Assembly (NCBI GenBank): GCA_002914805.1
Contig: JXTB01000292.1
Coordinates: forward strand, 122,593 to 186,592
Origin: Parasponia andersonii
Lineage: Eukaryota; Streptophyta; Magnoliopsida; Rosales; Cannabaceae
DNA: 64,000 nucleotides
Reading direction: 5' to 3'
This document shows positions 12,061 to 23,546 of the stretch, piece after piece. Each line of letters starts with the position of its first letter. The stretch's first letter is position 1. The position numbers and the translations under genes were made by a program. The notes beneath the pieces were generated by a model, which was given only the letters and a program-made list of their open reading frames with translations, ran no database searches and was not told the DNA's origin.

Positions 12061-13557
12061 TAAACATAGCAATTTCTTCAATGTTCATGAGAGAGCGGAA
12101 GAGCTTCAATAGCGAATGAAAGAGGAGAAGAGAACGACTGAACGGATAAGTGAGAGAGAGAGAGAGAGTAACTGCCGAAAACTGTTCTTTCCTTTCTTTT
12201 TTTTCTTTTGATTTTTTTTCAAAACTAAATAACTAAAACTATGCTTGTAGGGGTATTTGGGTCAGAGAATTATATTTTTTAAACAATTAGTAAACGAGTT
12301 ATATACTTGTAGATAGCTCTCATTTGAAGCATATTTAATGAAATTTTTCGTTGTTAATAGGTGTTTATAGAACAGGTGATCTTATTCAAAATTTTATTGT
12401 ATTGTTATTTAAAAAGTAATAATAACCTTTCAAAACTTTTTTTTTATTTTTTTAAGGTTCAATTTTTTCTACATATTAAAAAAAAAACTGAATTTAGTAT
12501 TCTTATATTGTTTGTTGAACTTAATTTAGTATATTAACAAAAAAAAAACTTAATTTAGTAATCTTATATATTCTCATCACTACCCTTTACGAGGTAAATG
12601 TGCCTTAGGCGTACAATATCATCTGTTGAGAGTTGGGGTGCGTGTGTATATGAAGAAAATGCACCTATAATTGTGGCCCATGTATCCTATTTTGGTCCTC
12701 AAAATGTAAAACGTTACGTTCAATCTCTCATATTGTTTTTGCTCAGCAAAACAAGAAATTTTATTATTTTTCAATTACGGTAAACATATCTACAAGCACA
12801 ACTATTAATTATAGAAATCAACTACTATGAAAAATTTATCATGTATCAACCAAAACAACTAACTCAGATTGTAAAAATAATAAAAAATAAGTTAAAAAAT
12901 TAATCTCTCACGATGTTCTAATTGTCTCCATTCGCTTTTGCTTCTTCTCCTTAACTCTGAGTTGATAAGGCCAAAGTAAACCTCCATGACAAAACAAACC
13001 GGCTATTGCACCTAGTTCATGTCTAGTTGCAGGCATGTCATTAATATCTTGTAAATATATTTTTTTTCCCTTCTCTTTGGTTGTCAGTAGGATACAAGGA
13101 TTTTGGTGATCGTTTATGGCTGTTTACTGTTATTCGATTTTTGTTTTGAAGATCAGTATTGTACCATTTGTTTGGTTCAATGTATTTATTATTATTTGTA
13201 ATTAAAACAAAAGAAAGAAATTAAAGTCAAGTTTACACCCTCAAAATAAAAATATACACAAATACGCTAGACACATTAAATTAACAGTTATTTCCCGATC
13301 AAAATTCCATAACGTTTTTCCAAGTAAATTTTATGATTAGCTAGAAATGAATGTACAACCTTTTAAAATTTATGTCTACATTTTAATAGTAGAATAATAA
13401 CACACACAAAATAAATAAATAAATAAACTTTCATAAAAGCATAATTAACAAATAAAAGAAAATAGTATCCAAACCTGTAAATGATTGTACCAGTGAGACT
13501 CCAGAAACACATTTATTTAATAAAATTCTTTTCTAGATATATATTTATATATATATA
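12061..13557. other. AT-rich intergenic DNA, no gene seen
   Basis: Contains a short (GA)n run near 12151 and AT-rich homopolymer runs. The longest open frame (61 codons from 12598) has no recognisable features. Confidence 0.5.
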
Positions 13558-14067
13558 GGGATAATTACATTATCATATTTACAACATTTTGACTGTTTGT
13601 TCAGTTTATATATTGTATTTTAGTTATTATCAAGATTGATCTTTAAATTTAGAACTTGAAACAAATTTATACTCTTCTAAGGTCAAACACTAATTTTGAC
13701 CATTATGTTTGCTAAAATATATATTTTAAAAGAAATTCAAATTTAAAATTTAATTACAATTGATAAATATATTTATAAATAATATCTAAAATTTTATGGG
13801 ATCTTTTATTTTTTAAATTATTTTTTAAAAATTTGTTCTTTTAACTATTAATTTTAATTAATTTTAAATTTAAATTAAGTACTAAAATATGCATCCTTAT
13901 AGTTTAAAAGGGTACTTTGGTAAACTCAAGGTCAAAATTAGTATTTGATAAATGTGGTATAAATTTATTACAAATTTTAAATCTGAAGATTAATGTTTAT
14001 AATAACAAAAACATAAATTATAAACTGAATAGACAGTTAAAACATATGGTATAAAAATATAATTAAC
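13558..14067. mobile_element. inverted-repeat MITE-like element
   Basis: Arms of about 140 bp are reverse complements. The left arm reads TAATTACATTATCATATTT onward to CTAATTTTGACC near 13700; the right arm, read on the minus strand from about 14066, gives TAATTATATTTTTATACC and ends with CTAATTTTGACC. The centre is AT-only filler. No coding sequence; ends approximate. Confidence 0.55.
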
Positions 14068-16207
14068 ACATATATACACCAATCTAAAAAGTATTTTTTT
14101 TATCTATCTATAAATATTTCTTTTTTTAGCCGTTGGATAATAATCTAACGACTACCATAATTTTGATAATTAAGAAAAAATAACAAAAATAAATATTTAT
14201 TATTTAATAATTTTCTCTTTCTAATTTTTATCATAAAAATATGTTTGATGAATGTTAATTGAGCAAAATAATATTTATGAATAAGTAAAAAAAAAATTAG
14301 TATCATATATATTACCACGTGTTGTTCACGTGCCGTTCATTTTTGGAAAATTTTGGGAAACGATGGAAGAGGTTAAAACTCCTTACGGCCAGGTTGATGT
14401 TATCACAATGTAGTATGATTATCGAATGTTATTAGCCAAAAAAATAACAACCATAAGTAGAAAGACATGCTGATAATGCACTGCATAAACATATTGTACA
14501 TCATACTTCGTACCACAATAAAAGCAAACTTTTGTGCAAAATTAATTAAATAAAGGAAGAAAGCAATTCGGTGGGTGAAGGGATCACAGGGCAGAAAGCG
14601 GATCCAAAGGGCAAAGTTTGTGAACCACTCAAAAATTTTTTTTTTTTTTTTTTGGGTTAAAAAAAAAGTGTTTTATATAGTCTCTCTCTCTCTCACGCGC
14701 GCGCGCGCGCACACACACACACGCTCAAAACGGCCCAACCATACCAAATATCCTACTTTTCTCATTTATTCTGTGTTCCTCAACTGCCCAACCTAACAAA
14801 GTATAACCTTTTTCTAATTCATTGATTCATTCTTCTCTCTCGCATTCATTGCAAAAGTCCAATCAAAACCTTTGCAAGTATTAATTATGTCTTCAATAGG
14901 ACTCAATTTTACTTAGTGCATGTGCCCATATCTATTTGTCTCTATAGACGTCAGTCATGCCTTGGCTTCACATGTCTTCTTCTATGGTCTAAGCACATAT
15001 GCAATTGAAAAATATTAACAATGGACCAAACTCACCATATTGATCATATTTTTATTGATTGATACGTTGCCACAGTTCCAAGTCGCAAAGTAATGTTGGA
15101 GGAAGAGACACTTTGAAAGAAGAAGTATACTCTAGGAATTTAGACCTGAGTAGGGAGTAGGAGTAATTTGGGCCAAAATTATTTTTCATTAGTAATTTTC
15201 CCAATGACCTTTCAAGCTAGTCATGAGAATTGTAATTATTTGTGACCATATAAATATTCATGACTGGTAACCAAACCAGTTAAATAATGAAGAAATCAAC
15301 ACCAAAATCTTATCAAACAGCTCCAACTAATTGTAACAGTAATTTTGTACTGTACAAGTGAAAAATGTCTTCTGAAAATGACAACTCTTTATTCATAATA
15401 TCCACTATCCTTAATGGTCATGGAAGCGTTCAGGTTTTGCTTAAACATTAACTATCTAAAAACAAATATTTATACAGAGATGGAACAGAAACGAAACAAA
15501 AACCCGAGTAGAAAATGATGCAAATGGAAACCAAGTAATGTACTGTAAAAGAAAAAGGATTTGAGGCACTAAAGGATTCTAAAATTTTCAATTAGTTACC
15601 GTCTAGTCCTTGAACTAAATAACTATGAATTAACTACTTTGTGACAATAATATCATTTTTATCAAAAACTATTAACAATGTTAAAAATTGGATGGAAGAG
15701 AAGGCATGTGATGTGCAATTTTTATTTAAAAAGAAAAAGAAAAAAAAAAAACTTCTTCTTTCAAGTTTGCAGGCAAGTTTCTAAAGTTAAAGAATGCCTC
15801 TTGTCCCTACTCTCTCCTCTTAAAAATCCTCGATTTAACTAAAAAAGGCAATATTGTTACTAACTGGTCAATTTAAGAAGTTTTTTTTAATTTTATTTAA
15901 TTCAGAGACCATTAATTTTATTTAATCTGGAATAGGGCACATTAATTTTTATCGAGGAATATCATATTCTGGAAACGAAGTTAAAAAATTATTTTATATT
16001 CATAAATTACTTTTCATGAACATTGTAAAATAACTCACTTATTGCCAATTATTTAGAATAAATTGGAATTTTGAATCAGGAAATTACCACATATTTCTAC
16101 AATTTCTCTCACTTCTTAAAACTCGATCTTCTTGGCTGTCCTTTACAACAGACTACGTCGGTTGTGTAGTTGCCTTTTTGCGTTTATTGGAAGAATAATT
16201 TGTTCGG
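14068..16207. other. AT-rich intergenic DNA with microsatellites, no gene seen
   Basis: Holds a compound microsatellite at 14679-14724 and several homopolymer runs. No exon-like stretch with codon bias or splice signals was found. Confidence 0.5.
14679..14724. repeat. compound (TC)n(GC)n(AC)n microsatellite
   Basis: A TC run is followed by a CACGCGCGCGC block and then an ACACACAC block. Bases 14694-14724 are 31 strictly alternating purines and pyrimidines, which is the type of sequence that can form Z-DNA. Confidence 0.9.
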
Positions 16208-16354
16208 TCTTTTTACTCTCTTGATATTCTCTCAATTTTTTAATTTTATTATTTGACATGTGATTTTTTACATTATTAAAATTTTAAATTAGATAATATA
16301 ATTCACTTATTAGACAATAAAACTGAAAAATTTTAAAAAGAATAAGAAAAAAGA
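16208..16354. repeat. small inverted-repeat MITE-like sequence
   Basis: The left half (TATTCTCTCAATTTTTTAAT, TTTTATTATT) and the reverse complement of the right half (TATTCTTTTTAAAATTTTTC, TTTTATTGTC) resemble each other over about 65 bp. Low complexity makes this weak. Confidence 0.35.
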
Positions 16355-17364
16355 ATTCATTTAGTATTACTCTTATTATAGAATTTATATAAATTGGCAT
16401 AACTACTATTCTACCCCTTCCACACGTTCACACGCTCCCAGAATCCTAAGCAATTGAGCTTTTCGTAAAAGTTGAGCTAGCTACTAGCTAGGATTCTATT
16501 GGACGACAGAGCAATTTTTTGAAAATTTCTGAATATAGCAAAGGATGATCTTCTATACTTAGTCTATAAAAGGAAAAAGTGAGAATAAAATTTCCACAAA
16601 AACCATATACATTTTAATTTTTTTTTAATAAAAAAAGTCTTAACATTATCGCATGCTAAAATTAATACTAACAAAATACTACATAATAGTACATAAAAGT
16701 ATATATTTCAGTTTATACACAGGAGCGAAACTAGGAACTTAATCATGGGGCACAACGAAAAATTAACACCAAAGTAGCATAAGTATAATTAGAAACTTAA
16801 AAAGATATTTCTAAATATATAGTTGGAATTTGATACTTTCATACTCTTGAAGAATCTTTTTTATCATAAAAATACAATGAAAGTACACTGGGAAATAATA
16901 ATTAAAATTGAAAAACACAGATGGTAATCGAAAAATTGTACAAAAAGCCAGAAAACGAAAAAAAAAAAAAATCGCAGAAGTGAGAGTGCGATTCTAAGAT
17001 TTTCTATGAATGCCATTGACATTCGGCCTTTCTTTCTCTTCTAGGTATGTATATAGTATATAGTATATAGTATAAATTATATAATTTTTTTAGGGGCTAT
17101 AAATTTTAAAAGAAAAACAAATAGGTTTACTTGATTTTAAGATAAAATGATAAGCAAATTGGCTTTACTTGACTTTAAAGAGAAGATGACAAGATGGCTT
17201 CACTTGGGAATGACTAACCCAAAATCTGAGAGGGCACTAAAATATAATCTCATAAATTAAAAGAATCAAAGAACAATTTAGGAAAAAAAATTACATGCAA
17301 TTTTCAAAAAAATGAAAAATGAGAGGACAATTTATGTGCATTATATTGAATAATTATGCATATT
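16355..17364. other. AT-rich intergenic DNA, possible isolated hAT end
   Basis: At about 16721 the sequence CAGGAGCGAAACTAGG resembles a hAT-type terminus like those at 17365 and 48535, but no matching second end was found. No gene seen. Confidence 0.35.
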
Positions 17365-18405
17365 CAAGGATGGAGCCAGGTTTCTTGTGAGGGAGTTAGG
17401 TGAGCTATAATTATAATTTAAAATAGTAATTAAAAATAATAACAAATATTGCAATTATATTCAATGCGTTTTATAATGAGTTCATTGTCAATATCATTAA
17501 AAATATATTTCTCAATGTAAACAAAATTCTTGTCATTCGTCTATTGATCATCTACTCTATTTGTCTTCTTGAATTACGAAGTTGTATATCAATGATAGAA
17601 TAAAAGAACTCCGCACAAAAGTGTAAATTTGTAATCTCCTGAGCTTTACGCCATGATCACCTCGAGTGAAAAAAATATCATCCATATTAGGAATAATTAT
17701 ATTGTGTTTTCTTTTAGTCCTCGTTATTTATAATCATTGGTTAAACAATTTGACCAATTATAGCAATCACAATATCTTAATCTTTTTTTTTTTGGTTATA
17801 ATACTTTTAACAACTCCTTTGTCATTCCTAACAATTTCCTCATCAAATATAAGGTGAATACAAAATCAAAAAATAACATCGATTCCAATCGATTACTTAT
17901 TTCATATCTTTGATTATAGTTGGAATCGATTACTTATTTCATATCTTTGATTATAGTTCGTTTCATCACTTATTTATAATCATCTCAAAAAAATCAATTA
18001 TAGAAGAAAATATATTAATTAAGCTCAATAAAGTACCATAATGAGATCTCAAACAAGTATTACTGTATCTTTTATTAGTACTTTGTTGATTTAAACATCG
18101 TCGATTTGAAATGTCATTACTCTTAAATACTTTAAATACTATAATATCTTATTTTTATCGAAGACTATCACAATGCTTTGAGAAAGCTCCAACAATTTTA
18201 ATTACCACACTAATAACCAAATTCAAATTAAAAAGTAATATTTATGGAGTTTTATTATATTTCCAAATTTATTGATGGAGGCTAAATTGTTTTTTTTTCA
18301 AACTTTTGTAGGAATTATATTAACTTTTTTTACAAATTTAATGAATATTTTTTAAAATTGACGGGGAGCTTGAGCCCCTCTGTTAATTTGCTAGCTCTGT
18401 TCCTG
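17365..18405. mobile_element. non-autonomous hAT-type DNA transposon
   Basis: Flanked by a perfect 8-bp duplication TGCATATT (17357-17364 and 18406-18413), the length typical of hAT elements. Termini are CAAGGATGGAGCCAGG on the left and, as reverse complement, CAGGAACAGAGCTAGC on the right, matching the CAGGGGCGGAGCTAG-like ends common in plant hAT elements. The 1041-bp interior is AT-rich, encodes no transposase and holds a 37-bp tandem duplication at 17888-17961. Confidence 0.8.
17888..17961. repeat. 37-bp tandem duplication inside the hAT-type element
   Basis: ATCGATTACTTATTTCATAT begins at 17888 and again at 17925; the two 37-bp units are near identical. Confidence 0.85.
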
Positions 18406-20144
18406 TGCATATTATACACTTTTTTCATGCATATTACTAATCGGGTTGAGTATTAGTCAGGTAGTCGGAAAGATACTCCTACTATATGCATATTATACAT
18501 TTTCATGCATATAATCGGATTGGGTATTGGTCAGGTATTCGGGAAGATACTCCTATGCTACTATGGAAAGAGACGAAGTCTACCGGGGACTTTAAGGGTA
18601 GAATGAAAAATATTATAAACTTTCATTGAAAAAAATATGTAATAATGTAATGTTTTACATAAAATATAAAATGGAGATCCGCAAAGCATTGCATGCGCCC
18701 ATAATGGTGCATCGGCGTACAGTACTCGCTTATTTAACACAAAATTTCGTCATAATTGTGTCGTTCACCTTTTGTTCACTTTTTCTTGGGGGAAAAAAAA
18801 ACTTTTTCGCTCAACAAAACGACTGGACAACACAATAGCATAACTAAAAGTAGTCAACTGTTCGTTGATTTTGACCAAGGAACTATTGCCTTTTTAAGTA
18901 GATATTCGAAAGTATTTTCTTAAATGAGAGAAAGTCCTCAAGAAAATGACCATAAAAACTTGGTCAATTACTAAATGACACTAAAAAACCTAACATCATC
19001 AGTCCAGACAAATTGATGTAATTCAGTTGCTTAAAAAAAAGATTAAAAAAAAAAAAGCAAGCAAGAAAGAAAACCTTATAACATGAGAGAAAGGGTTGAC
19101 ATTACTTATTCTTCTAGAGATAAGGGTGAGATAAGGGTTAATAATAGTAATGAAATTTGAATTATATTTATTATATTATTTTAACTGCTAAATTTTTATG
19201 AATTTTGAATTATACTTATTGTTTTATTTAAGTTGTTAAATTTTTAACTTACGTAATAATAATTTCAAAATAAAATAATTATTACATTAATGACATATTT
19301 GTCTCAAATTATTAGTTATGAACAAATTGAGTAATTGAGCATTATATACTTTTATGAGTCAGAATTTTATTCTTAGTCATAGTTATCAAACTATATATTT
19401 TGTACATTACTCATTTCAATTAAAAATTTAGTAGTTTGTAAAGAAAAAAAATGGTCAACTTTGTATCGATTTACTTCTATTAAATATGTTACAATTTGTG
19501 ATAAAATGATCATTGTTATAATAACTATATAATTTAGAGACAAATACTACGTAAATTGAAAGTTTGGGGGCCAATATAGTATTATGAGTATAATTGAGAG
19601 ACTATTAATATTATTAACCGATTCTTCCATCTTTGATTTTTTTTGGAAATAGGACTACTTGTCTAATTTTTGTATTACGTGAATATTTTTCATATTAATG
19701 AGATCTAAACGAGCCACATAAGTGCAAATACATTAATCAAATTTAACATTAGAATGTTAGATATTGCAAGGACGATTAAATATTACTTTACATGGCGGGG
19801 AGAATAAACCTTTTGACCATTCTTTCTTTTAGTAATTTTCTATTTTTTGAATTAAAAGAAAGGTATATTTTCTCTTGTTAAAAGAAAGAAGGATAGAGGG
19901 GGAGACTGGTGGAAAGCAGAGTAGCCACCTTTGGTATTCAACAATTTTTGCCTCACACTCTAAAATAGCATAGACAACTTTTCAACCGATAAGAATTACC
20001 TTATCGTATATTGGAAGCAAAGCAGAAAAAGACAAGAAAACAAAAGAAAGAAAGGAAAGGAAAACGCCTTTCTTTCCATTCCAAGTCAAGTCCAAACCCT
20101 CTCAAAAGTTTAAAATCAGAGCTGCCTCTATCCTCTCCCACTCA
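18406..20144. other. intergenic DNA and presumed upstream region of the F-box gene
   Basis: At about 18413-18560 a block of about 75 bp is imperfectly duplicated (marker AAGATACTCCTA near 18469 and 18545). Close to the F-box gene, 19988-20005 reads GATAAGAATTACCTTATC, two GATA-type I-box motifs facing each other. No clear TATA box. Nothing else coding is seen. Confidence 0.45.
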
Positions 20145-20222
20145 ATGCTCACTTCTTTCTTCTTTTTCTTCCTCTTGTCATGGCAAACGACATCTCTCCC
20201 ACATCAAAACGCAGAAAACTAG
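20145..20222 (+). promoter_or_regulatory. upstream ORF overlapping the F-box start codon
   Basis: An ATG 35 bases upstream of the main start opens a 25-codon frame (MLTSFFFFFLLSWQ...) that ends at TAG 20220-20222, about 40 bases inside the main coding region in another frame. If the transcript starts upstream of 20145, ribosomes beginning here would miss the main start. It could therefore lower or regulate translation. Whether the transcript includes it is not shown by the sequence. Confidence 0.45.
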
Positions 20223-21304
20223 TCGTCGTTTCGCAGCAGCAGCACCAAGATCTCCTCCCAGGCTTACCTGACCACATAGCCCAAGTTTGCCTTTCCCTCG
20301 TCGACCCATACTTCCTCTTTTCCGTCTGCCGTTCCTGGCGCCGCCTCATCTACTCCCCTTCCTTCCCTCCTTTCCTCTCCCTCTACGCCCTTTTCTCCAT
20401 CCCCGACCCCCAAACCCAAACCCAAACCCAAACTCACCTCCGATTCCAATCCTTCGACCCAATCTCCTCCCTCTGGCGCGTGCTCCCCACTCCCCCTCTC
20501 CGCCTCCTCCTCCGCCACCCCTCCTTCGTATCCCGCCATCACCCCCTGCAGTCCGTCTCCGTCGCCGGTAACCTCGCCCTCCTCGCCGCCACCGCCGAAA
20601 ATCTCGTCCCTGCTCTCCCTCAGCCGCTCGTCTTCGACCCGAGCTCCTGCGAGTGGGCCCACGCGCCGCCTCTCTCCCCCCCAAGGCGTTGGTGCGCCGC
20701 GGGGACCCTCCGCGGGTCCGTCTACGTGGCGAGCGGGATTGGGTCGCAATTCTCCCACGACGTGGCCCGGTCGGTCGAGAGGTGGGACCCACGCGGTTCG
20801 GGCTGGGAGCGGGTGAGCGATCTCCGGGACGGGAGGTTCAGCCGGGACGCCATTGACGCCGTCGGGTGGAGAGGGAAGCTGTGCATGGTGAACGTGAGGG
20901 GTGGCGCGCTCAAGGACGGCGTCGTTTACGACGCGGATAAGGACACTTGGCAGGAGATGCCGGAGGGGATGATCGGAGGGTGGAGGGGCCCGGTGGCGGC
21001 CATGGACGAGGACGAGATGTTCATGGTGGACGAGGCGAAGGGGGCTCTGAGGAGGTACGACCCGGGGAGGGACTCCTGGGTTGAAGTAATGGAGTCGGAG
21101 AGGCTCCGAGGAGCGGAGCAGATCGCCGCCGGCGGTGGCAGAGTCTGCGTCGTCTGCTCCGGCACCGGCGGAAAGGGGATTGTGGTGGTGGATGTGGCGA
21201 CGGCGCCGGCTAGGTTGTGGTCGGTGGAGACGCCGGAGGGACTTGAAGCCGTGGCGGTTCACGTCTTGCCTAGAATAACCGCTCCGCTACTTCCGTCCAC
21301 ATAG
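20180..21304 (+). CDS. SKIP25: F-box/kelch-repeat protein, SKIP25-like
   Basis: This 374-residue intronless gene encodes a likely substrate-recognition subunit of an SCF ubiquitin ligase. The F-box lies at about residues 25-65 (LLPGLPDHIAQVCLSL ... VCRSWRRLIYSP) and would bind SKP1/ASK. Degenerate kelch motifs follow: about 167-212 (RRWCAAGTLRGSVYVASG with RWDPRGSGW), 219-262 (YDADKDTWQEMP) and 265-305 (RRYDPGRDSWVEV), which should form a propeller that holds the target. A basic KRRK lies at 10-13. Residues 78-85 are a QT repeat encoded by a CCCAAA microsatellite. The N-terminal block best fits plant proteins named SKIP25; the related KUF1 group is the alternative. The start has a good context (GTCATGGC). 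The coding region is far richer in GC than its flanks, which explains the long open frames on other strands. Confidence 0.9.
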   Translation: MANDISPTSKRRKLVVVSQQQHQDLLPGLPDHIAQVCLSLVDPYFLFSVCRSWRRLIYSPSFPPFLSLYALFSIPDPQTQTQTQTHLRFQSFDPISSLWRVLPTPPLRLLLRHPSFVSRHHPLQSVSVAGNLALLAATAENLVPALPQPLVFDPSSCEWAHAPPLSPPRRWCAAGTLRGSVYVASGIGSQFSHDVARSVERWDPRGSGWERVSDLRDGRFSRDAIDAVGWRGKLCMVNVRGGALKDGVVYDADKDTWQEMPEGMIGGWRGPVAAMDEDEMFMVDEAKGALRRYDPGRDSWVEVMESERLRGAEQIAAGGGRVCVVCSGTGGKGIVVVDVATAPARLWSVETPEGLEAVAVHVLPRITAPLLPST

Positions 21305-21822
21305 TACATCCATGGAATTTTTGGAATGTTCCTTTATTTTATTTATTTTTTTTAATTTTTTGGTTTTTTCCTTTTGTGCTTGCAGAAAGAATCAAAGATC
21401 AAGAGAGAGAGAAAAGAAGATAAGTCTCAAAATTTAATAATATACGTTAATTAAATGTATGTATATATTTAAATATTTGTGCACAATTTTGTTTGGTATA
21501 TTCTAAAGTGAAAATTTGTCTATTTTGAAAGAAAAGCTATGGTTGTGAACAGAAGTAGAGTATGGTGTGACGTAGATATGAAAAGCCTTTGCTTGGGGGG
21601 GCATTAGCTCTCCCAGCTAATGACTGATGTGATAATGTCCAGAGATGATGATGTTCTGTATTTTCTTTATAATATCAATATGTTCATGTATTGTTTCAAT
21701 TGTTTGAGCTGGCGTTACAATAGTTCCTCATACGGTGCCGAACACACGTTTATTTGTTATTCACTTCACAAGCGTCTTTTTTTTTTTATTATTATTGATT
21801 AATTATAATATCATTTTTTAGG
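21305..21822. other. 3' flank of the F-box gene
   Basis: Presumed 3' UTR followed by AT-rich DNA. No separate gene supported. Confidence 0.45.
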
Positions 21823-22650
21823 ATTAATTAAGTTCCTAATTTTTTTTCTTTATAATTTTTAGATCATTAATTTTACACATTTATATCATTTTAGTCTTTC
21901 TTTAACTTTTTCGTTCAATTCAACCATGATTTAATAGTTTTGCTCGTTCAATTCAACCATGATTTAATAGTTTTGATATTATTGGGTCTTTAACCTTACA
22001 CACGATGAATCAATTAATTTCTTATTTTTTATTTTGTAATTTTTGATTCTTCGAACTTTTATTTTTAAAACACTAAAATAATCTAAATAATAATATTATT
22101 TTTAATTCTTATCATAATATTGTATAATTAAATTGTGAATTCTTACAAAATAATATGGTAAAGTTTATTTTCTCTAATTTCATAAGCTCATTAACAATTT
22201 TTTTTTGGGTTAAAACACATAATGAATAAAGGAAGTTTAAAAATATCTTAAATAACAAATAGACATTAATTTATACAAAAAATATGGATTTTGATATGCA
22301 TAATTTTGGTATGTATTTTAATTAATATCTACCCGAGTCATTTTGATATTATTTTTGAATTTGGTAATTTTTATTAATTTATTTAATTCAATTTAATTAG
22401 AGTTATATTTTAACTCAAAAAAACTTAAGAATTACAAAAGCGAAAGTTGGTGGAATCAAAAGCTAAAAAATAAAAAATTAAAACCTAAGTAATCTATTGT
22501 ATAAAGGATGAAGACCAAGTGACATTAATAATGTTAAATAACAACTGAATAGTGTGTAAAAGTTAAAAATAACCAAAGTAATATGAATATTTAAGGTTGA
22601 GAATCTAATTATCACAAAAAAATAAAAAAAAATTGGAGACCTACTTAACT
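21823..22650. mobile_element. inverted-repeat element, about 830 bp
   Basis: The left arm from TTAATTAAGTTCCTAATTTT and the reverse complement of the right arm from CAGTTAAGTAGGTCTCCAAT resemble each other for about 200 bp (shared TTTAACTTTT, TTGATTC and similar blocks). The left arm also has a 31-bp duplication (CGTTCAATTCAACCATGATT near 21911 and 21946). No coding sequence; ends approximate. Confidence 0.5.
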
Positions 22651-22830
22651 GTAGGGTGATATAAACCTTTATTCTAATTACATATATAATTCTTATTTTA
22701 TTAATTAGAATTATTTAATAATAAATTAATATAGTTATAAGTAGGGTGAGATAAACCTTTATTCTAATTACATATATAATTCTTATTTTATTAATTAGAA
22801 TTATTTAATAATAAATTAATATAGTTATTA
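22651..22830. repeat. 90-bp tandem duplication
   Basis: The unit starting GTAGGGTGATATAAACC at 22651 is repeated from 22741 with almost no change, indicating a recent duplication next to the right arm of the inverted-repeat element. Confidence 0.9.
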
Positions 22831-23546
22831 TAGTGGTTATTGTAGTGTTGGATAACTGGTCACGTAGCACTTTGTTTTTTCTAAATAGACAAATACAAAT
22901 TGAAAACGATAAAATCTAAGGATAGGATCCAATGTCATGCACGGAATAAATACTCTTTTAGACGTTTTCAAAATTAAATATTAAATGCAACAGCTCCTTT
23001 TGACAATAAATGTACAGAAGATTTAAGGACCTCCTAAAGGTCATGGCGTGCGTGATGCTTTTAAGTCTTTGAGCCTTTACTCCGAATTTCCCGAATTTTC
23101 AATTATTTATTAGCTTTGGACAGATGTGACTTTATTTACTGTTTCCAAGCGTCAACAGCACCTATTATTTTTTATTTTTTTATAATAAAAAACATATATA
23201 ATAAATTTTTATCGACTAAAATACTATTTATGCATAAGTTAAAAAAAAATACTTACTAAATTGTGCTTCTATATATATATATATATAATAATTTTACTTT
23301 TTTCTTAACCAAAAAAACACGAAGAATTAGTTTCTCACGCGTTTTAATAATTCAGAAATTGAACTTCCTTTTTCTTTCGGAAAATGCAAAAAATTCAATT
23401 GAGTCACCCATATAGGAACATCATTCCATCACCCTTTTAAATTATAACCAATGACAAACAATTTGTCATTTTAAATTCAAGAATGTTAAATGGGTATTTA
23501 TAGTGTTTAGCACTGCATATATAGAGTTTACATATTATTTTGAGAG
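22831..23546. other. AT-rich intergenic DNA, no gene seen
   Basis: A short (TA)n run lies near 23270-23288. Nothing else is supported. Confidence 0.45.

Noticed and set aside
16719-17100. Isolated CAGGAGCGAAACTAGG terminus
   Set aside because: No second end or duplication found, so an element could not be bounded.
20405-20440. CCCAAA repeat resembling telomere sequence
   Set aside because: The plant telomere unit is CCCTAAA; this is a short coding microsatellite (PQTQTQTQT).
20264-21262. 332-codon open frame on the minus strand, and several others, over the F-box gene
   Set aside because: They are by-products of the GC-rich coding region; their translations are proline/arginine-rich with no domain, while the plus-strand frame has clear F-box and kelch motifs.
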